A DNA stretch of 64,000 bases from CAIWHR01 sp963713275 (GTDB taxonomy: Bacteria > Pseudomonadota > Gammaproteobacteria > Burkholderiales > Casimicrobiaceae). A model generated the notes under the pieces. That model ran no database searches. It saw only the letters and a list, made by a program, of their open reading frames with translations, and was not told the DNA's origin. Below are positions 1 through 9,401 of the stretch, one piece after another. Made by a program: the position numbers and the translations under genes. Within the stretch, counting starts at the first letter, position 1. Every line of letters starts with the position of its first letter. The stretch is from the NCBI GenBank assembly GCA_963713275.1, contig CAVQLG010000007.1, positions 186,001 to 250,000 on the forward strand. Reading direction: 5' to 3'.

Positions 1-225
1 GGCGAGGAACTTCGGCACGCCGGTGACGCAGGCGCCCAGCCGTGGCCGGCCCTTGACCAGCGGCAGGCGCTTGACGTCGAGCTTCGCGAGTTCCTTAAGC
101 TTCGCCGGTGCGAGCGTCTCGGGGTCGATGTCGCGGACCTTGCGCGACAGGTCCCGCAGCCTGCCTTCGGCGTCGACCAGTCCTGGTTTCTCCTTGCCGG
201 CAGGGCCGTAGCGAACGAGTTTCAT
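1..225 (-). CDS. Fumarylacetoacetate hydrolase family protein, N-terminal part
   Basis: The reverse strand encodes a 75-residue start (MKLVRYGPAGKEKPGLVDAE) that runs off the left edge, so only the N-terminal cap domain is visible. The opening KLVRYG....KPGLVD and the later LPLVKGRPRLGACV stretch are typical of FAA-hydrolase family proteins (ureidoglycolate lyase or 2-keto-3-deoxy-sugar-acid hydrolase types), which cleave or hydrate 2-oxoacids in a Mg-dependent way. The catalytic metal-binding residues lie outside the window. A GGAG-type ribosome site precedes the ATG. It is divergent from a FadR regulator and a block of sugar-acid genes, which suggests a late step of non-phosphorylative sugar-acid breakdown. 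The exact substrate cannot be told. Confidence 0.75.
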   Translation of the reverse strand, partial: MKLVRYGPAGKEKPGLVDAEGRLRDLSRKVRDIDPETLAPAKLKELAKLDVKRLPLVKGRPRLGACVTGVPKFLA

Positions 226-569
226 GGTTTCTCCGTTGGATGAGGAAGCGAGTTCAGATCGAGATCCCGCCGGCGTGACCAGCGCCACCTTCCCCGCAAG
301 CCTTCCCGTCATGTCCATCCCCCTGCTGCGCGTGCGGGCGCCACGCCGCGGCCCGGTTCCCTCGAGGCGGTGGCGGTGGGTGGCGAACCGCTGGATTCTA
401 CGGCATGCGCCGTCGAACTGGTAATGCCACTTGACCAATCGCCGACTGCGGATTAGCCTTGCCCGGTCAGCCTTGCGCGCGCGCCCGCCGCGCCGACGCC
501 GGCCGTCGCGAAGGCGTGCCGCGGCGGCAGGCGCGCCTTGCGCCGAACGCGATCCCAGCCCTGCGGACC
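226..569. other. Intergenic, divergent regulatory region
   Basis: This 344-base stretch separates the leftward FAA hydrolase from the rightward FadR regulator, so both promoters should lie here. A weak sigma70-like pair facing right is visible: TTGACC at 431-436 and TAGCCT at 454-459, spacing 17. No convincing operator or small gene was found. Confidence 0.4.
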
Positions 570-1289
570 ATGCCCTTCCAGAGTATCGAGCCGCGCCGGC
601 TCTACCGCCAGATCGCCGACCAGATCCGCGCGCTGATCCGCTCCGGCGAGTTTCCCGCGGGCTCGCGGCTGCCGTCCGAGCGGGATCTCGCCAAGCAGCT
701 GGGCGTGTCGCGTCCCTCGGTGCGCGAAGCGCTGATCGCGCTCGAGGTCGAGGGCCTGGTCGAAGTCCGGATCGGCTCCGGCATCTACGCCTTGGAACCC
801 GCGGCGGGGCCGGGCACGACGGCCGCGCAGACGACGAAGCCGGTCGAGGCCGAGTCGGGCCCGTTCGAGCTCCTGCGCGCGCGCCAGGTGATCGAGAGCG
901 AGTGCGCGGCGCTCGCCGCAAAGGCCGCGAAGAAGGCCCAGGTCCGGGCGATCGAGGCGGCGCTCGAAAAGATGCGGGGGGAAATGCAGGGTTCGCGGCG
1001 GCCGCTTTCGGCAGACCGGCTGTTCCACCTGCGGATCGCCGAGGCGACCGGCAACGGCGCGCTCGTCGCGGTCGTGAAGCTGCTGTGGGAGGAGCGCACC
1101 GGTCCGCTTTACCAGCGGCTCGAGGAGCACTACGATTCCCCCGCGCTCTGGAGCGCGGCGATCGCGGAGCACGCGGCGATCCTCGAGGCGATCGCGGCGC
1201 GCGAACCGGAGGCGGCCCGCAGCGCGATGCAGCGTCATCTGAACCTCGCCACCAAACGATTCAGCACCAGCTGGGACGCCCGCAAGTAG
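570..1289 (+). CDS. GntR-family transcriptional regulator, FadR/FCD subfamily
   Basis: 239 residues. Residues about 8-70 are a winged helix-turn-helix (LYRQIADQIRALI...GSRLPSERDLAKQLGVSR, then SVREAL and VEVRIGSGIY). The C-terminal half is an all-helical FCD ligand domain with the usual metal-ligand pattern: Asp and His in ADRLFHLRI, His in AEHAAIL and His in MQRHL. Such proteins repress sugar-acid or organic-acid operons and release DNA when an acid binds. I chose the ATG at 570 because the upstream in-frame extension from 459 is low-quality Arg/Ala sequence. It sits directly before the dehydrogenase and dehydratase genes and most likely controls them. The ligand is unknown. Confidence 0.88.
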   Translation: MPFQSIEPRRLYRQIADQIRALIRSGEFPAGSRLPSERDLAKQLGVSRPSVREALIALEVEGLVEVRIGSGIYALEPAAGPGTTAAQTTKPVEAESGPFELLRARQVIESECAALAAKAAKKAQVRAIEAALEKMRGEMQGSRRPLSADRLFHLRIAEATGNGALVAVVKLLWEERTGPLYQRLEEHYDSPALWSAAIAEHAAILEAIAAREPEAARSAMQRHLNLATKRFSTSWDARK

Positions 1290-1368
1290 GAACGGCGCGC
1301 CGGCCGCGCCCGCTGCGGCTGCGACGTCGTCGTCGCCGGCCGCGATCGATGCGCAAGGAGGAGTCACG

Positions 1369-2394
1369 ATGCTCGCTTGCAGGATTCACGCCAAGGACGA
1401 TCTGCGGATCGAGCCGGCCCCCACACCCGAGCCCGGCCCGGGCGAGGTGCTCGTCCAGCTTGGCGCCGGCGGCATCTGCGGCTCCGACCTCCACTACTAC
1501 TTCGAGGGCCGCAACGGCTCGTTCGTCGTCCGCGAGCCGCTGATCCCCGGGCACGAGGCGTCCGGCGTGATCACCGCGGTCGGCCCGGGCGTCACGCGGG
1601 TCAAGGTCGGCGACCGGGCGGCGATCAGCCCGTCGCACGCCTGCGGGAAGTGCGAGTACTGCCGGCAGGGCCGCGAGCACCTGTGCACGAGCATGCGTTT
1701 CCTCGGCAGCGCGAGCCTCTTCCCGCACGTCCAGGGGATGTTCCAGGAGTACTTCGTGATGGGCGAGCGGCAGATCTACCCGGCGACCGGCGAGGTCTCG
1801 CTCGGCGAACTCGCGTTCGCCGAGCCGCTGGCCGTCGCGCTGCACGCGCTCAACCGCGGCAAGTCGTTGTTGGGGAAGTCGGTGCTCGTCACCGGCGCCG
1901 GCACCATCGGCTGCCTGATGGTGATGGCCGCGCGGCTCGCCGGCGCCGCCAAGGTGACGGTCAGCGACGTCCTCGACCGCCCGCTCGCCAAGGCGCTCGA
2001 GGTCGGCGCCGACGTCGCTCTCTTCGCCGAACGCGACGCGGCGGCGCTCGCCGAGCCGAAATTCGACGCGGCGTTCGAGGTCTCCGGCAGCTTCGCGGCG
2101 CTGAAGACCTGCGTGGCCGCCGTCCGGCGCGGCGCGTTCATCGTGCAGGTCGGCACGCTGCCGCACGAGCCGCTGCCGTTCGTGCTCAACGAGCTGATGG
2201 TCAAGGAGCTCGACTTCTGCCCGGCGTTCCGCTGGGGCATCGAGTTCGACTGGGCGGTCCAATACCTGCAGTCGCGGCGCGTCGACGTGCGACCGCTCTT
2301 GACCGGCCAGTTCCCGTTGCGCGACGCCGTCCAGGCGTTCGCGCTCGCCAAGGACAAGAACCGCAGCACCAAGATCCAGGTCGTCTTCGCCTGA
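1369..2394 (+). CDS. Zinc-dependent alcohol/polyol dehydrogenase, L-idonate 5-dehydrogenase-like
   Basis: 341 residues, a full-length medium-chain dehydrogenase. The catalytic zinc site is visible (GICGSDLHYY and PGHEASG), the structural zinc site has four cysteines (CGKCEYCRQGREHLC), and the Rossmann fold carries VLVTGAGTIGCL. The sequence resembles L-idonate 5-dehydrogenase and related sorbitol/sugar-acid dehydrogenases, which oxidise a hydroxyl of a polyol or aldonate with NAD(P). AAGGAGGAG lies just upstream of the ATG. It follows the FadR regulator by 79 bases and precedes the transporter relic and two dehydratases, supporting a role in hexonate oxidation. Which sugar acid it uses is inference. 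Confidence 0.85.
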   Translation: MLACRIHAKDDLRIEPAPTPEPGPGEVLVQLGAGGICGSDLHYYFEGRNGSFVVREPLIPGHEASGVITAVGPGVTRVKVGDRAAISPSHACGKCEYCRQGREHLCTSMRFLGSASLFPHVQGMFQEYFVMGERQIYPATGEVSLGELAFAEPLAVALHALNRGKSLLGKSVLVTGAGTIGCLMVMAARLAGAAKVTVSDVLDRPLAKALEVGADVALFAERDAAALAEPKFDAAFEVSGSFAALKTCVAAVRRGAFIVQVGTLPHEPLPFVLNELMVKELDFCPAFRWGIEFDWAVQYLQSRRVDVRPLLTGQFPLRDAVQAFALAKDKNRSTKIQVVFA

Positions 2395-2417
2395 CTCGAT
2401 CACCACGAGGAGGCATC

Positions 2418-2671
2418 ATACGCACGTTCAGCGAACTCGTTCTTTTCGCCCCCGCCATGGCGGTCTTTGCGCCGCTCGTCGCCGGCCCCGCGGCCGCGCA
2501 GACCAAGCTCAAGTGGGCGCACGTCTACGAGCCCAGCGAGGCCTATCACAAGTGGTCGGTGTGGGCCGGCGACGAGATCAAGAAGCGAACCAACGGCCGC
2601 TACGAATGTTGAGCGGCGTGCCCATCGCCATCGCGATGTGCATCGGCTCGCTACTCTACATCTGGAAGTGA
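2418..2671 (+). pseudogene. Relic of a TRAP transporter: DctP start fused to a DctM fragment
   Basis: Two scraps of a TRAP dicarboxylate/sugar-acid transporter lie here. Positions 2418-2612 encode a signal peptide and mature N-terminus typical of the DctP binding protein (TKLKWAHVYEPSEAYHKW, then DEIKKRTNGRYE) that stops at TGA. Its start codon appears to be ATA instead of ATG (2418-2420), with GAGGAGG just upstream. Positions 2606-2671 encode MLSGVPIAIAMCIGSLLYIW followed by Lys and a stop, matching the N-terminal membrane helix of DctM. The rest of dctP, all of dctQ and most of dctM are missing. A deletion in an operon that once ran dehydrogenase, transporter, dehydratase explains this. It cannot be functional. 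Confidence 0.8.
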
Positions 2672-2759
2672 CGCTGCCACCGTGCCGCCGATCCGCGCCG
2701 CCGCCCGGGCCCGCATCGGCGCCTGAGCCCGCGCCGTCCACCGATTCGCCGGAGTCAAG

Positions 2760-4295
2760 ATGCTCACCCCTGCTTCGCTCGTCATTCGCCTGCACCCCAA
2801 CGACGACGTCGTCATCGCCCGCCAGCAGCTCGTCGGCGGCACCCTGCTCGTCGCCGAGAACGTCAAGGTCGCCGGCCTCGTGCCGCCGGGGCACAAGGTC
2901 GCCGTCAGGCCCGTGCGCGCGGGCGAGCCCGTGCGCCGTTACAACCAGATCATCGGCTTCGCGAGCCGCGACATCGCCCCGGGCGACCACGTCCACCTCA
3001 ACAATCTCGAGATGCGGAGCTTCGAACGCGACTACGCGTTCGGCGCCGACGCGAAGCCGACCGAGTACGCGGGCACGCCGGCATCGTTCATGGGCATCGC
3101 GCGTCGCGACGGGCCGAACGCCGGCAAGGTCGCCACGCGCAATTACCTCGGCATCCTGTCGACGGTGAACTGCTCGGCCACCGTCGCGCGCGCCATCGCG
3201 GCGGCGTTCGACGCCGACGCGCTGCGCGCCTTCCCGAGCGTCGACGGCGTGGTCGCGCTGACCCACGGCAGCGGCTGCGGGATGGACACCCACGGCGAGG
3301 GCCTGCGCCTGTTGCGGCGCACGCTGGCGGGCTACGCGCGGCACCCGAACTTCGCCGGCGTGCTCGTCGTCGGCCTGGGCTGCGAGGCCAACCAGGTGGG
3401 CGCGCTGCTGGGCGCCGAGAACCTGGCCGAAGGGCCACTCCTGCGCACGTTCAACATCCAGGACAGCGGCGGCACGCGCAAGACCGTCGAGCGCGGCGTG
3501 GCGATGCTTCGCGAGATGCTGCCGCACGCCAACGACGTTGCGCGCGAGCCCGTGCCTGCGTCGAACCTCGTCGTCGGGCTCCAGTGTGGCGGGTCCGACG
3601 GCTACTCGGGCATCACCGCGAACCCGGCGCTCGGCGCCGCGGTCGACCTCCTGGTACGCCACGGCGGCACCGCGATCCTGTCCGAGACGCCGGAAATCTA
3701 CGGCGCCGAGCACCTGCTCACGCGCCGCGCCGTGTCGCGCGAAGTGGGCGAGAAGCTGGTCGCGCGGATCAAGTGGTGGGAGGACTACACGGCGCGCAAC
3801 CGCGGCGAGATGAACAACAACCCCTCGCCGGGCAACAAGGCGGGCGGACTCACCACGATCCTGGAGAAGTCGCTGGGCGCCGTCGCCAAGGGCGGCACGA
3901 CCAACCTGGTCGACGTCTACGAGTATGCGCAGACGGTGACGGCGCGCGGTTTCGTCTACATGGACACGCCGGGCTACGACCCCGTGTCGGCGACCGGGCA
4001 GGTCGCCGGCGGCGCCAACATGATCGTGTTCACCACCGGCCGCGGCTCCGCCTATGGCTGCGCGCCCTCGCCCTCGCTCAAGCTCGCGACCAACACGGCG
4101 CTGTGGACGCGGCAGGAGGAGGACATCGATCTCAACTGCGGCGACATCGCCGACGGTGCCGCGACGGTCCACGCCACGGGCGAGCGGCTGTTCGCGTTGA
4201 TGCTGGAGACGGCGTCCGGCACCCGGACCAAGAGCGAGCGCCACGGCTACGGCCAGAACGAGTTCGTTCCCTGGCAGCTAGGCGCCGTGATGTGA
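2760..4295 (+). CDS. UxaA-family altronate/galactarate dehydratase
   Basis: 511 residues, full length for the UxaA/GarD family, which removes water from altronate, galactarate or similar acids to give 2-keto-3-deoxy acids using iron. An N-terminal SAF-like domain (VVIARQQLVGGTLLV, residues about 18-32) is followed by the catalytic domain with NYLGILSTVNCSATVA, LTHGSGCGMDTHGEG, LQCGGSDGYSGITANPALG and a cysteine-bearing C-terminal part (YGCAPSPSLKLATN, DLNCGDIADG). It follows the transporter relic and precedes a second, unrelated dehydratase, so two sugar-acid dehydratase folds sit in one operon. The precise substrate is not decided by sequence alone. Confidence 0.88.
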   Translation: MLTPASLVIRLHPNDDVVIARQQLVGGTLLVAENVKVAGLVPPGHKVAVRPVRAGEPVRRYNQIIGFASRDIAPGDHVHLNNLEMRSFERDYAFGADAKPTEYAGTPASFMGIARRDGPNAGKVATRNYLGILSTVNCSATVARAIAAAFDADALRAFPSVDGVVALTHGSGCGMDTHGEGLRLLRRTLAGYARHPNFAGVLVVGLGCEANQVGALLGAENLAEGPLLRTFNIQDSGGTRKTVERGVAMLREMLPHANDVAREPVPASNLVVGLQCGGSDGYSGITANPALGAAVDLLVRHGGTAILSETPEIYGAEHLLTRRAVSREVGEKLVARIKWWEDYTARNRGEMNNNPSPGNKAGGLTTILEKSLGAVAKGGTTNLVDVYEYAQTVTARGFVYMDTPGYDPVSATGQVAGGANMIVFTTGRGSAYGCAPSPSLKLATNTALWTRQEEDIDLNCGDIADGAATVHATGERLFALMLETASGTRTKSERHGYGQNEFVPWQLGAVM

Positions 4296-4372
4296 GGCGC
4301 TGCGGCCCGCTTCCCGCCGCCGTCATGCGCGCATCTGCCAAGACCACGACCTGCACCGACGAGCCCCCCGCC

Positions 4373-6103
4373 ATGAGCAAGAGACTCCCCACGCGCAAGC
4401 TCCGCTCCGCCGAATGGTTCGGCCGCAACGACCGCGACGCGTTCGTCCACCGGTCGTGGATGAAGAGCCAGGGCTTGCCGCACGACCTCTTCGACGGTCG
4501 CCCGGTGATCGGCATCTGCAACACCTGGTCGGAGGTCACGCCCTGCAACGCGCATTTCCGCGAGCTGGCCGAGCACGTCAAGGCCGGCGTGCTCGAGGCG
4601 GGCGGCCTCCCGCTCGAGTTTCCGGTGATGAGCCTCGGCGAGACGGTGATGCGGCCGACGACGATGCTCTTCCGCAACCAGGCGGCGATGGACGTCGAGG
4701 AGTCGATTCGCGCCAATCCCTTCGACGGCGTCGTGCTGCTGATGGGCTGCGACAAGACCACGCCGGCGCTCTTGATGGGCGCGGCGTCGTGCGACCTGCC
4801 GACGATCGGGCTCTCCGGCGGGCCGATGCTGAACGGCAAGTACCGCGGCGAGGACATCGGCTCGGGCACGCACGTCTGGAAGTTCACCGAGGCGCTCAAG
4901 GTCGGCGCGATGAAGATGTCCGACCTGCCCGAGGCCGAGGCCTGCAACGCCCGCTCGGCCGGCCATTGCATGACGATGGGCACCGCGTCGACGATGGCGT
5001 CGATGGTCGAGGCGCTCGGGATGGCGCTGCCGACCAACGCGGCGATCCCCGCCGTCGACTCGCGGCGCAAGGTGATCGCGCGCCTCACCGGCCGCCGGAT
5101 CGTCGCGATGGTCGCCGAGGACCTGCGGATGTCGAGGATTCTGACCAGGAAGGCGTTCGAGAATGCGATCATGGCCAACGGCGCGATCGGCGGCTCGACC
5201 AACGCGGTGGTCCACCTGCTCGCGGTCGCCGGACGCATCGGCGTCAAGCTCACCCTCGACGACTGGGATCGCCTGGGCCGCGACATGCCCTGCCTTCTCA
5301 ACCTGATGCCGTCGGGGAAGTACCTGATGGAAGACTTCTACTACGCGGGCGGGCTGCCGGTGGTCCTCCGCGAGATCGCGGGCGTGCTCCACAAGCGGGC
5401 GCTGACCGTCAACGGCAAGACGATCTGGCAGAACGTCAAGGACGCGGTCAACTACAACGAGGCGGTGATCACGCCGCTCGCCAGGCCGTTCAAGCCGCAG
5501 GGCGGCATCGCGGTGCTGCGCGGCAACCTCGCTCCCGACGGCGCGGTGCTGAAGCCCTCGGCCGCGACGCCGAAGCTCATGCAGCACAAGGGCCGGGCGG
5601 TGGTGTTCGAGGACATCGACGACCTGCACGCGCGGATCGACGATCCGAAGCTCGACGTGACGCCGGCCGACGTGCTGGTCCTCAAGAACTGCGGGCCCAG
5701 GGGCTATCCCGGCTTCCCTGAGGTCGGCAACTTCGCGCTGCCGGCGAAGATCCTCAAAGCGGGCGTCACCGACATGGTGCGCGTCTCCGACGCGCGGATG
5801 TCGGGCACCGCCTACGGCACGGTCGTGCTGCACACGGCGCCGGAGGCCGCGGCCGGCGGGCCGCTGGCCCTGGTCGAGAACGGCGACCTGATCGAGCTCG
5901 ACGTCGCCAAGCGGCGGATCCACCTGCATGTCGACGACCGGGAGCTCGCCCGCCGCCGCGCGGCGTGGAAGCCGCCGCCGCCGCACGCCGAGCGCGGCTG
6001 GGTGAAGCTCTATTGCGACACGGTGATGCAGGCCGACAAGGGCGTCGACCTCGACTTCCTCGTCGGCCAGTCGGGCGCCGGCGTCGCCCGGCCGAGCCAC
6101 TGA
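4373..6103 (+). CDS. IlvD/Edd-family sugar-acid dehydratase, L-arabinonate dehydratase-like
   Basis: 576 residues. Three cysteines expected to hold the [2Fe-2S] cluster are present: Cys58 (EVTPCNAHF), the cysteine of LLMGCDKTTPA and that of SAGHCMTMGTAST. The catalytic Ser of DARMSGTAYG is also seen. The N-terminal RSAEWFGRNDRDAFVHRSWM is typical of the arabinonate/xylonate dehydratase branch rather than of branched-chain IlvD. Product would be a 2-keto-3-deoxy sugar acid, which an FAA hydrolase family enzyme such as the divergent one could process further. Start chosen at MSKRLPTRKLRS; an earlier ATG at 4325 is possible but gives an unlike extension. Confidence 0.88.
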   Translation: MSKRLPTRKLRSAEWFGRNDRDAFVHRSWMKSQGLPHDLFDGRPVIGICNTWSEVTPCNAHFRELAEHVKAGVLEAGGLPLEFPVMSLGETVMRPTTMLFRNQAAMDVEESIRANPFDGVVLLMGCDKTTPALLMGAASCDLPTIGLSGGPMLNGKYRGEDIGSGTHVWKFTEALKVGAMKMSDLPEAEACNARSAGHCMTMGTASTMASMVEALGMALPTNAAIPAVDSRRKVIARLTGRRIVAMVAEDLRMSRILTRKAFENAIMANGAIGGSTNAVVHLLAVAGRIGVKLTLDDWDRLGRDMPCLLNLMPSGKYLMEDFYYAGGLPVVLREIAGVLHKRALTVNGKTIWQNVKDAVNYNEAVITPLARPFKPQGGIAVLRGNLAPDGAVLKPSAATPKLMQHKGRAVVFEDIDDLHARIDDPKLDVTPADVLVLKNCGPRGYPGFPEVGNFALPAKILKAGVTDMVRVSDARMSGTAYGTVVLHTAPEAAAGGPLALVENGDLIELDVAKRRIHLHVDDRELARRRAAWKPPPPHAERGWVKLYCDTVMQADKGVDLDFLVGQSGAGVARPSH

Positions 6104-6141
6104 TCCGGCCCGACGGCGAACCGGCGACGCAGAGGGCAGCC

Positions 6142-8595
6142 GTGACAGCGCGACGCCTGCTGGCGTTTCTCGCCTGCCTCGGGGCCTTTGCGGCTGCAGC
6201 GCAGGTTCCTGGCTTGCCGGCGGGGATCCTGCCCGGCACGGCGCCGCCCAAGGCCACGACGCCCGTCGGCGAGCCGGCACCGCAGGCCGCGGCGTCGACG
6301 GGCGCGTCGGAGGCGGAGGCCGCGCGGGCGCGGATCGAGCGGCAGCTCGCCGATGCGCGGGCGGCCCGCGACGCGGTCGCGCCGCCGCCGGAGGGCATCG
6401 GTGCGGCCGAGGTCGCGCGGCAGCGCGACGCGCTCGACATCATCGTCTACGGGACCGAAGGGCAGCTGCGCGCCCTCGCGCAGCTGCAGAAGGCGCGCGC
6501 TCAGCTCGATGCGGCGCGCGAGGCGGCGCGCAATTGGAAAGGGTTCGCCGAGTCGCCGCCGTACTCGATCCGCAAGGTCGACGCGTTGCGCGACGCGGCG
6601 GATTCGGTTCGCGTGCGTCTCGTGGGGCAGCAGGCGGCGCTCAATCACCTGAAGCCGGAAGCGCAGCGGCTGCAGGATGATGTGGTGCGGGCCGAGGAGG
6701 CGAAGCGGCGCGCCGACGAGGCGTTCGAGACCGCCGCACCGGACGGCAAGGAAGCCGCGCGCTGGCGCCGCGAGCTCGCGGCCGCCGAGCTCAAGGCCGC
6801 TTCCGTGCGGGCGGCGCTCGCGCGCATGGCCGGCGACCTGCAGGTCGCCAACGTCGACGCGAGCCAGACCGAGCTCGATCTCGTCGAGCGGCAGCTCGCC
6901 GCGGTCCGCGCCCACGAGCAGTTCACCGAAGACGATCTCAAGGCAGCGCAGCGGGAGGTCGCAGCCAGGGCGGCGGAGCTATCGCGCCAGCAGGCGGCGG
7001 CACGCAAGGAGATCGAGGAGTGGCTTCGCCGACGCAACGACGACCTGCGTACCCGCGAGCGGTTGTCGGCCGTGACGCCGCCGCCGGTGGCCGAACTCGC
7101 CGCCGTCGGGGCGAGGATCGAGCGCGCCGACCTCTGGCTCGAAGTCCTGCGCGTCGAGGAAGAGTACCTCGGGAGCCTTGCTTCGCTCGCCGGGGAGGCC
7201 GCGAAGCTCTGGGCCGACCGCTACGCGTCGCTCGCCTCGCCAAACGTTCTGGTTCGCCGCAACGCGGTCGAGATGCTGAAGAACGCGGCGGTCGCGGTAG
7301 ACCGCTGGGCGCGCTACGCCGACAGCAGCCTGCAGCAGGCCCGCGCGCGCCTCCTGGAAGCCGAGTCGAAGCTCGGCTCCGTGAGCGCCGACGAAGCCGC
7401 GCGGCGGGACGCCATCGACGCGGTTGCGGCGCTGCGCCGCCTGGTGACGGCGAACGACCGGCAGCGCGATTTCCTCGCCGATGCCGCGCGGCAGCTCACC
7501 CGCTGGGTCGGCGACGCCGGTGCCGCCGCGACCGGTCGCGACTGGCGCGAGCGACTGGCCGACGGCTGGGTGACGCTGCGCGAGTTGCTGCGGGCGGTGT
7601 GGAACTTCGAGCTCTTCGCCGTCGAGGACAGCGCGGTGATCGACGGGCAGACGGTGGCGACCTCGCGCGGGGTCACCGTCGGCAAGAGCATCGGCGCCTT
7701 GCTCCTGTTCCTCGTCGGCTACGGCGCGGTGTCGCGCCTCGCCGGGGCGTTGGCCGCGCGCATGGTCGCGAAGGGGCACGACGCCGCGCGGGTGCGCACG
7801 GTCAGGCGCTGGGTGCTCGCGATGACCGGGGCGGCGCTGGCGATGCTGACACTCAACTTGGCGCGCATCCCGTTGCACGTGTTCGCGTTCCTGGGCGGGG
7901 CGCTGGCGATAGGCGTCGGGTTCGGCACGCGGACGATCATCCAGAACTTCATCAGCGGAATGATCGTGCTCGCCGAACGGCGGATCCAGATCGGGGACAT
8001 CGTCGACGTCGACGGGGTCAACGGCACGGTGACCACCATAGATCTGCGCTCGACGACGGTGAGGAGCTTCGACGGGCTCGAGACCATGATTCCCAATTCG
8101 TCGCTGCTCGAGAACAAGGTCACCAACTGGACGATGTCCGATCGCCACGTGCGGCGGATCGTCAAGGTCGGCGTTGCCTACGGCACGCGGATGCGGGAGG
8201 CGGCGGACGTGCTCGAGGCCTGCGCCCGCCGCCACGGCCGCGTGCTGTCCGATCCGACGCCGTACGTGCTGTTCGAGGACTTCGGCGACAACGCGCAGAC
8301 GCTGGCGCTGCACTTCTGGGTCGAGCTCGGACCCCGTATTTCGGCGGCGCTGGTCGCAAGCGACCTGCGCTTCATGATCGAAAAGCAGTTCGCCGAGAGC
8401 GGCATCGTCATTGCCTTCCCGCAGCGCGACGTGCATCTGCACGCCGCCGCGCCGCTGCGCGTCGAACTGGCGGCGACCGCAGAAGGGCAATCCGGTGCGA
8501 TCGCGCCGGCCGCCGCGTACCCGGCGGCGGGGTCGGCGGCACCCGCCGCCGACCTCAACGGACCCGCCGCCGACGGTCGCGCCCCCGCGGCCTGA
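6142..8595 (+). CDS. Large MscS-family mechanosensitive ion channel
   Basis: About 817 residues, starting at GTG 6142, which begins a signal peptide (LLAFLACLGAFAAAAQ). A long periplasmic helical, probably coiled-coil region (residues about 60-480, rich in Ala, Arg and Glu) precedes membrane helices and the MscS core: pore-lining helix with ALAIGVGFGTRTIIQNFISG, then the beta domain RRIQIGDIVDVDGVNGTV and NSSLLENKVTNW. This resembles the MscK/KefA-type large channels of the inner membrane, which release solutes on hypo-osmotic shock. The tail is Ala/Pro-rich. It follows the dehydratase by 38 bases but has no obvious functional tie to it. Confidence 0.88.
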   Translation: MTARRLLAFLACLGAFAAAAQVPGLPAGILPGTAPPKATTPVGEPAPQAAASTGASEAEAARARIERQLADARAARDAVAPPPEGIGAAEVARQRDALDIIVYGTEGQLRALAQLQKARAQLDAAREAARNWKGFAESPPYSIRKVDALRDAADSVRVRLVGQQAALNHLKPEAQRLQDDVVRAEEAKRRADEAFETAAPDGKEAARWRRELAAAELKAASVRAALARMAGDLQVANVDASQTELDLVERQLAAVRAHEQFTEDDLKAAQREVAARAAELSRQQAAARKEIEEWLRRRNDDLRTRERLSAVTPPPVAELAAVGARIERADLWLEVLRVEEEYLGSLASLAGEAAKLWADRYASLASPNVLVRRNAVEMLKNAAVAVDRWARYADSSLQQARARLLEAESKLGSVSADEAARRDAIDAVAALRRLVTANDRQRDFLADAARQLTRWVGDAGAAATGRDWRERLADGWVTLRELLRAVWNFELFAVEDSAVIDGQTVATSRGVTVGKSIGALLLFLVGYGAVSRLAGALAARMVAKGHDAARVRTVRRWVLAMTGAALAMLTLNLARIPLHVFAFLGGALAIGVGFGTRTIIQNFISGMIVLAERRIQIGDIVDVDGVNGTVTTIDLRSTTVRSFDGLETMIPNSSLLENKVTNWTMSDRHVRRIVKVGVAYGTRMREAADVLEACARRHGRVLSDPTPYVLFEDFGDNAQTLALHFWVELGPRISAALVASDLRFMIEKQFAESGIVIAFPQRDVHLHAAAPLRVELAATAEGQSGAIAPAAAYPAAGSAAPAADLNGPAADGRAPAA

Positions 8596-8652
8596 TCCCG
8601 GCCGGTGTCTGTGCCGGGCCCGCCGCCCCCGTCCGGCGCAGGGGGGCGCCGC

Positions 8653-9312
8653 TCAGGATCCCCTGACGCCCCCGATCGCGTCGTCGCCGACGAAGGGGTT
8701 GTCGCGACGCTCGTCGCCGAACGTCGAGAGGGGGCCGTGGCCGGGGACGAACCGCATGTCGTCGCCGTAGGGCCACAGGCGCGTGGTGATCGAGTTCAGC
8801 AGCGTGTCGAGGTCGCCGCGCGGGAAATCGGTGCGCCCGATCGAGCCCTGGAACAGCACGTCGCCGACGAAGGCGACGCGCAGTGCGCGGTTGACGAAGA
8901 CCACGTGGCCCGGCGTGTGACCCGGGCAGTGCCGCACCTCGAACGGGATCTCGCCGACGGTGACGGTGTCGCCGTCCTCGAGCCATCGGGTCGGCTCGAA
9001 TCGCCTTCCGGCGGGAACGCCAAACGCGCTGCCCTGTGCGCTCATCTGCTGGAGGAGGAACGCGTCCTCGCGCTGCGGGCCCTCGATCGGCACGCCGGTG
9101 CGCTCGGCGATCTCGGCCACGCCGCCGCAATGGTCGATGTGGCCGTGCGTGACGAGGATCTTCTCGAGCGTCGCGCCGCTGCGGTCGATCGCGGCGAGGA
9201 GGTGATCGACGTCGCCGCCGGGGTCCACCAGCGCGGCGTGCTGGGTCTTCTCGCAGACGATCAGCGAGCAGTTCTGCTGGTAGGCGGTGACGGGCAGGAT
9301 GGCGAGCTTCAT
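8653..9312 (-). CDS. MBL-fold metallohydrolase, glyoxalase II-like (GloB2/YcbL type)
   Basis: 219 residues starting at MKLAILPVTAYQQN; an extension from 9348 is unlikely. Zinc-binding motifs of the metallo-beta-lactamase fold are complete: THGHIDHCGG (HxHxDH), HCPGHTPGH, FVGDVLF and PGHGPLS. The short length without the C-terminal glyoxalase II domain fits the YcbL/GloB2 group, which hydrolyses glutathione thioesters or related compounds in the cytosol. It is convergent with the mscS gene and divergent from the thioesterase, with short gaps. Confidence 0.85.
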   Translation of the reverse strand: MKLAILPVTAYQQNCSLIVCEKTQHAALVDPGGDVDHLLAAIDRSGATLEKILVTHGHIDHCGGVAEIAERTGVPIEGPQREDAFLLQQMSAQGSAFGVPAGRRFEPTRWLEDGDTVTVGEIPFEVRHCPGHTPGHVVFVNRALRVAFVGDVLFQGSIGRTDFPRGDLDTLLNSITTRLWPYGDDMRFVPGHGPLSTFGDERRDNPFVGDDAIGGVRGS

Positions 9313-9401
9313 CGGCGGCGGGGAGTCGGGGCAACGGTCCGTGATCATACTCCCTGCCCGTGCGTCTAAAATGGCGGTCCTGCCGACACTTCCACGCCCC
9401 C

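Noticed and set aside
2606..2671. A separate 21-residue membrane peptide
   Set aside because: It matches the start of DctM and lies at a deletion join, so it is better read as a relic than a small gene.
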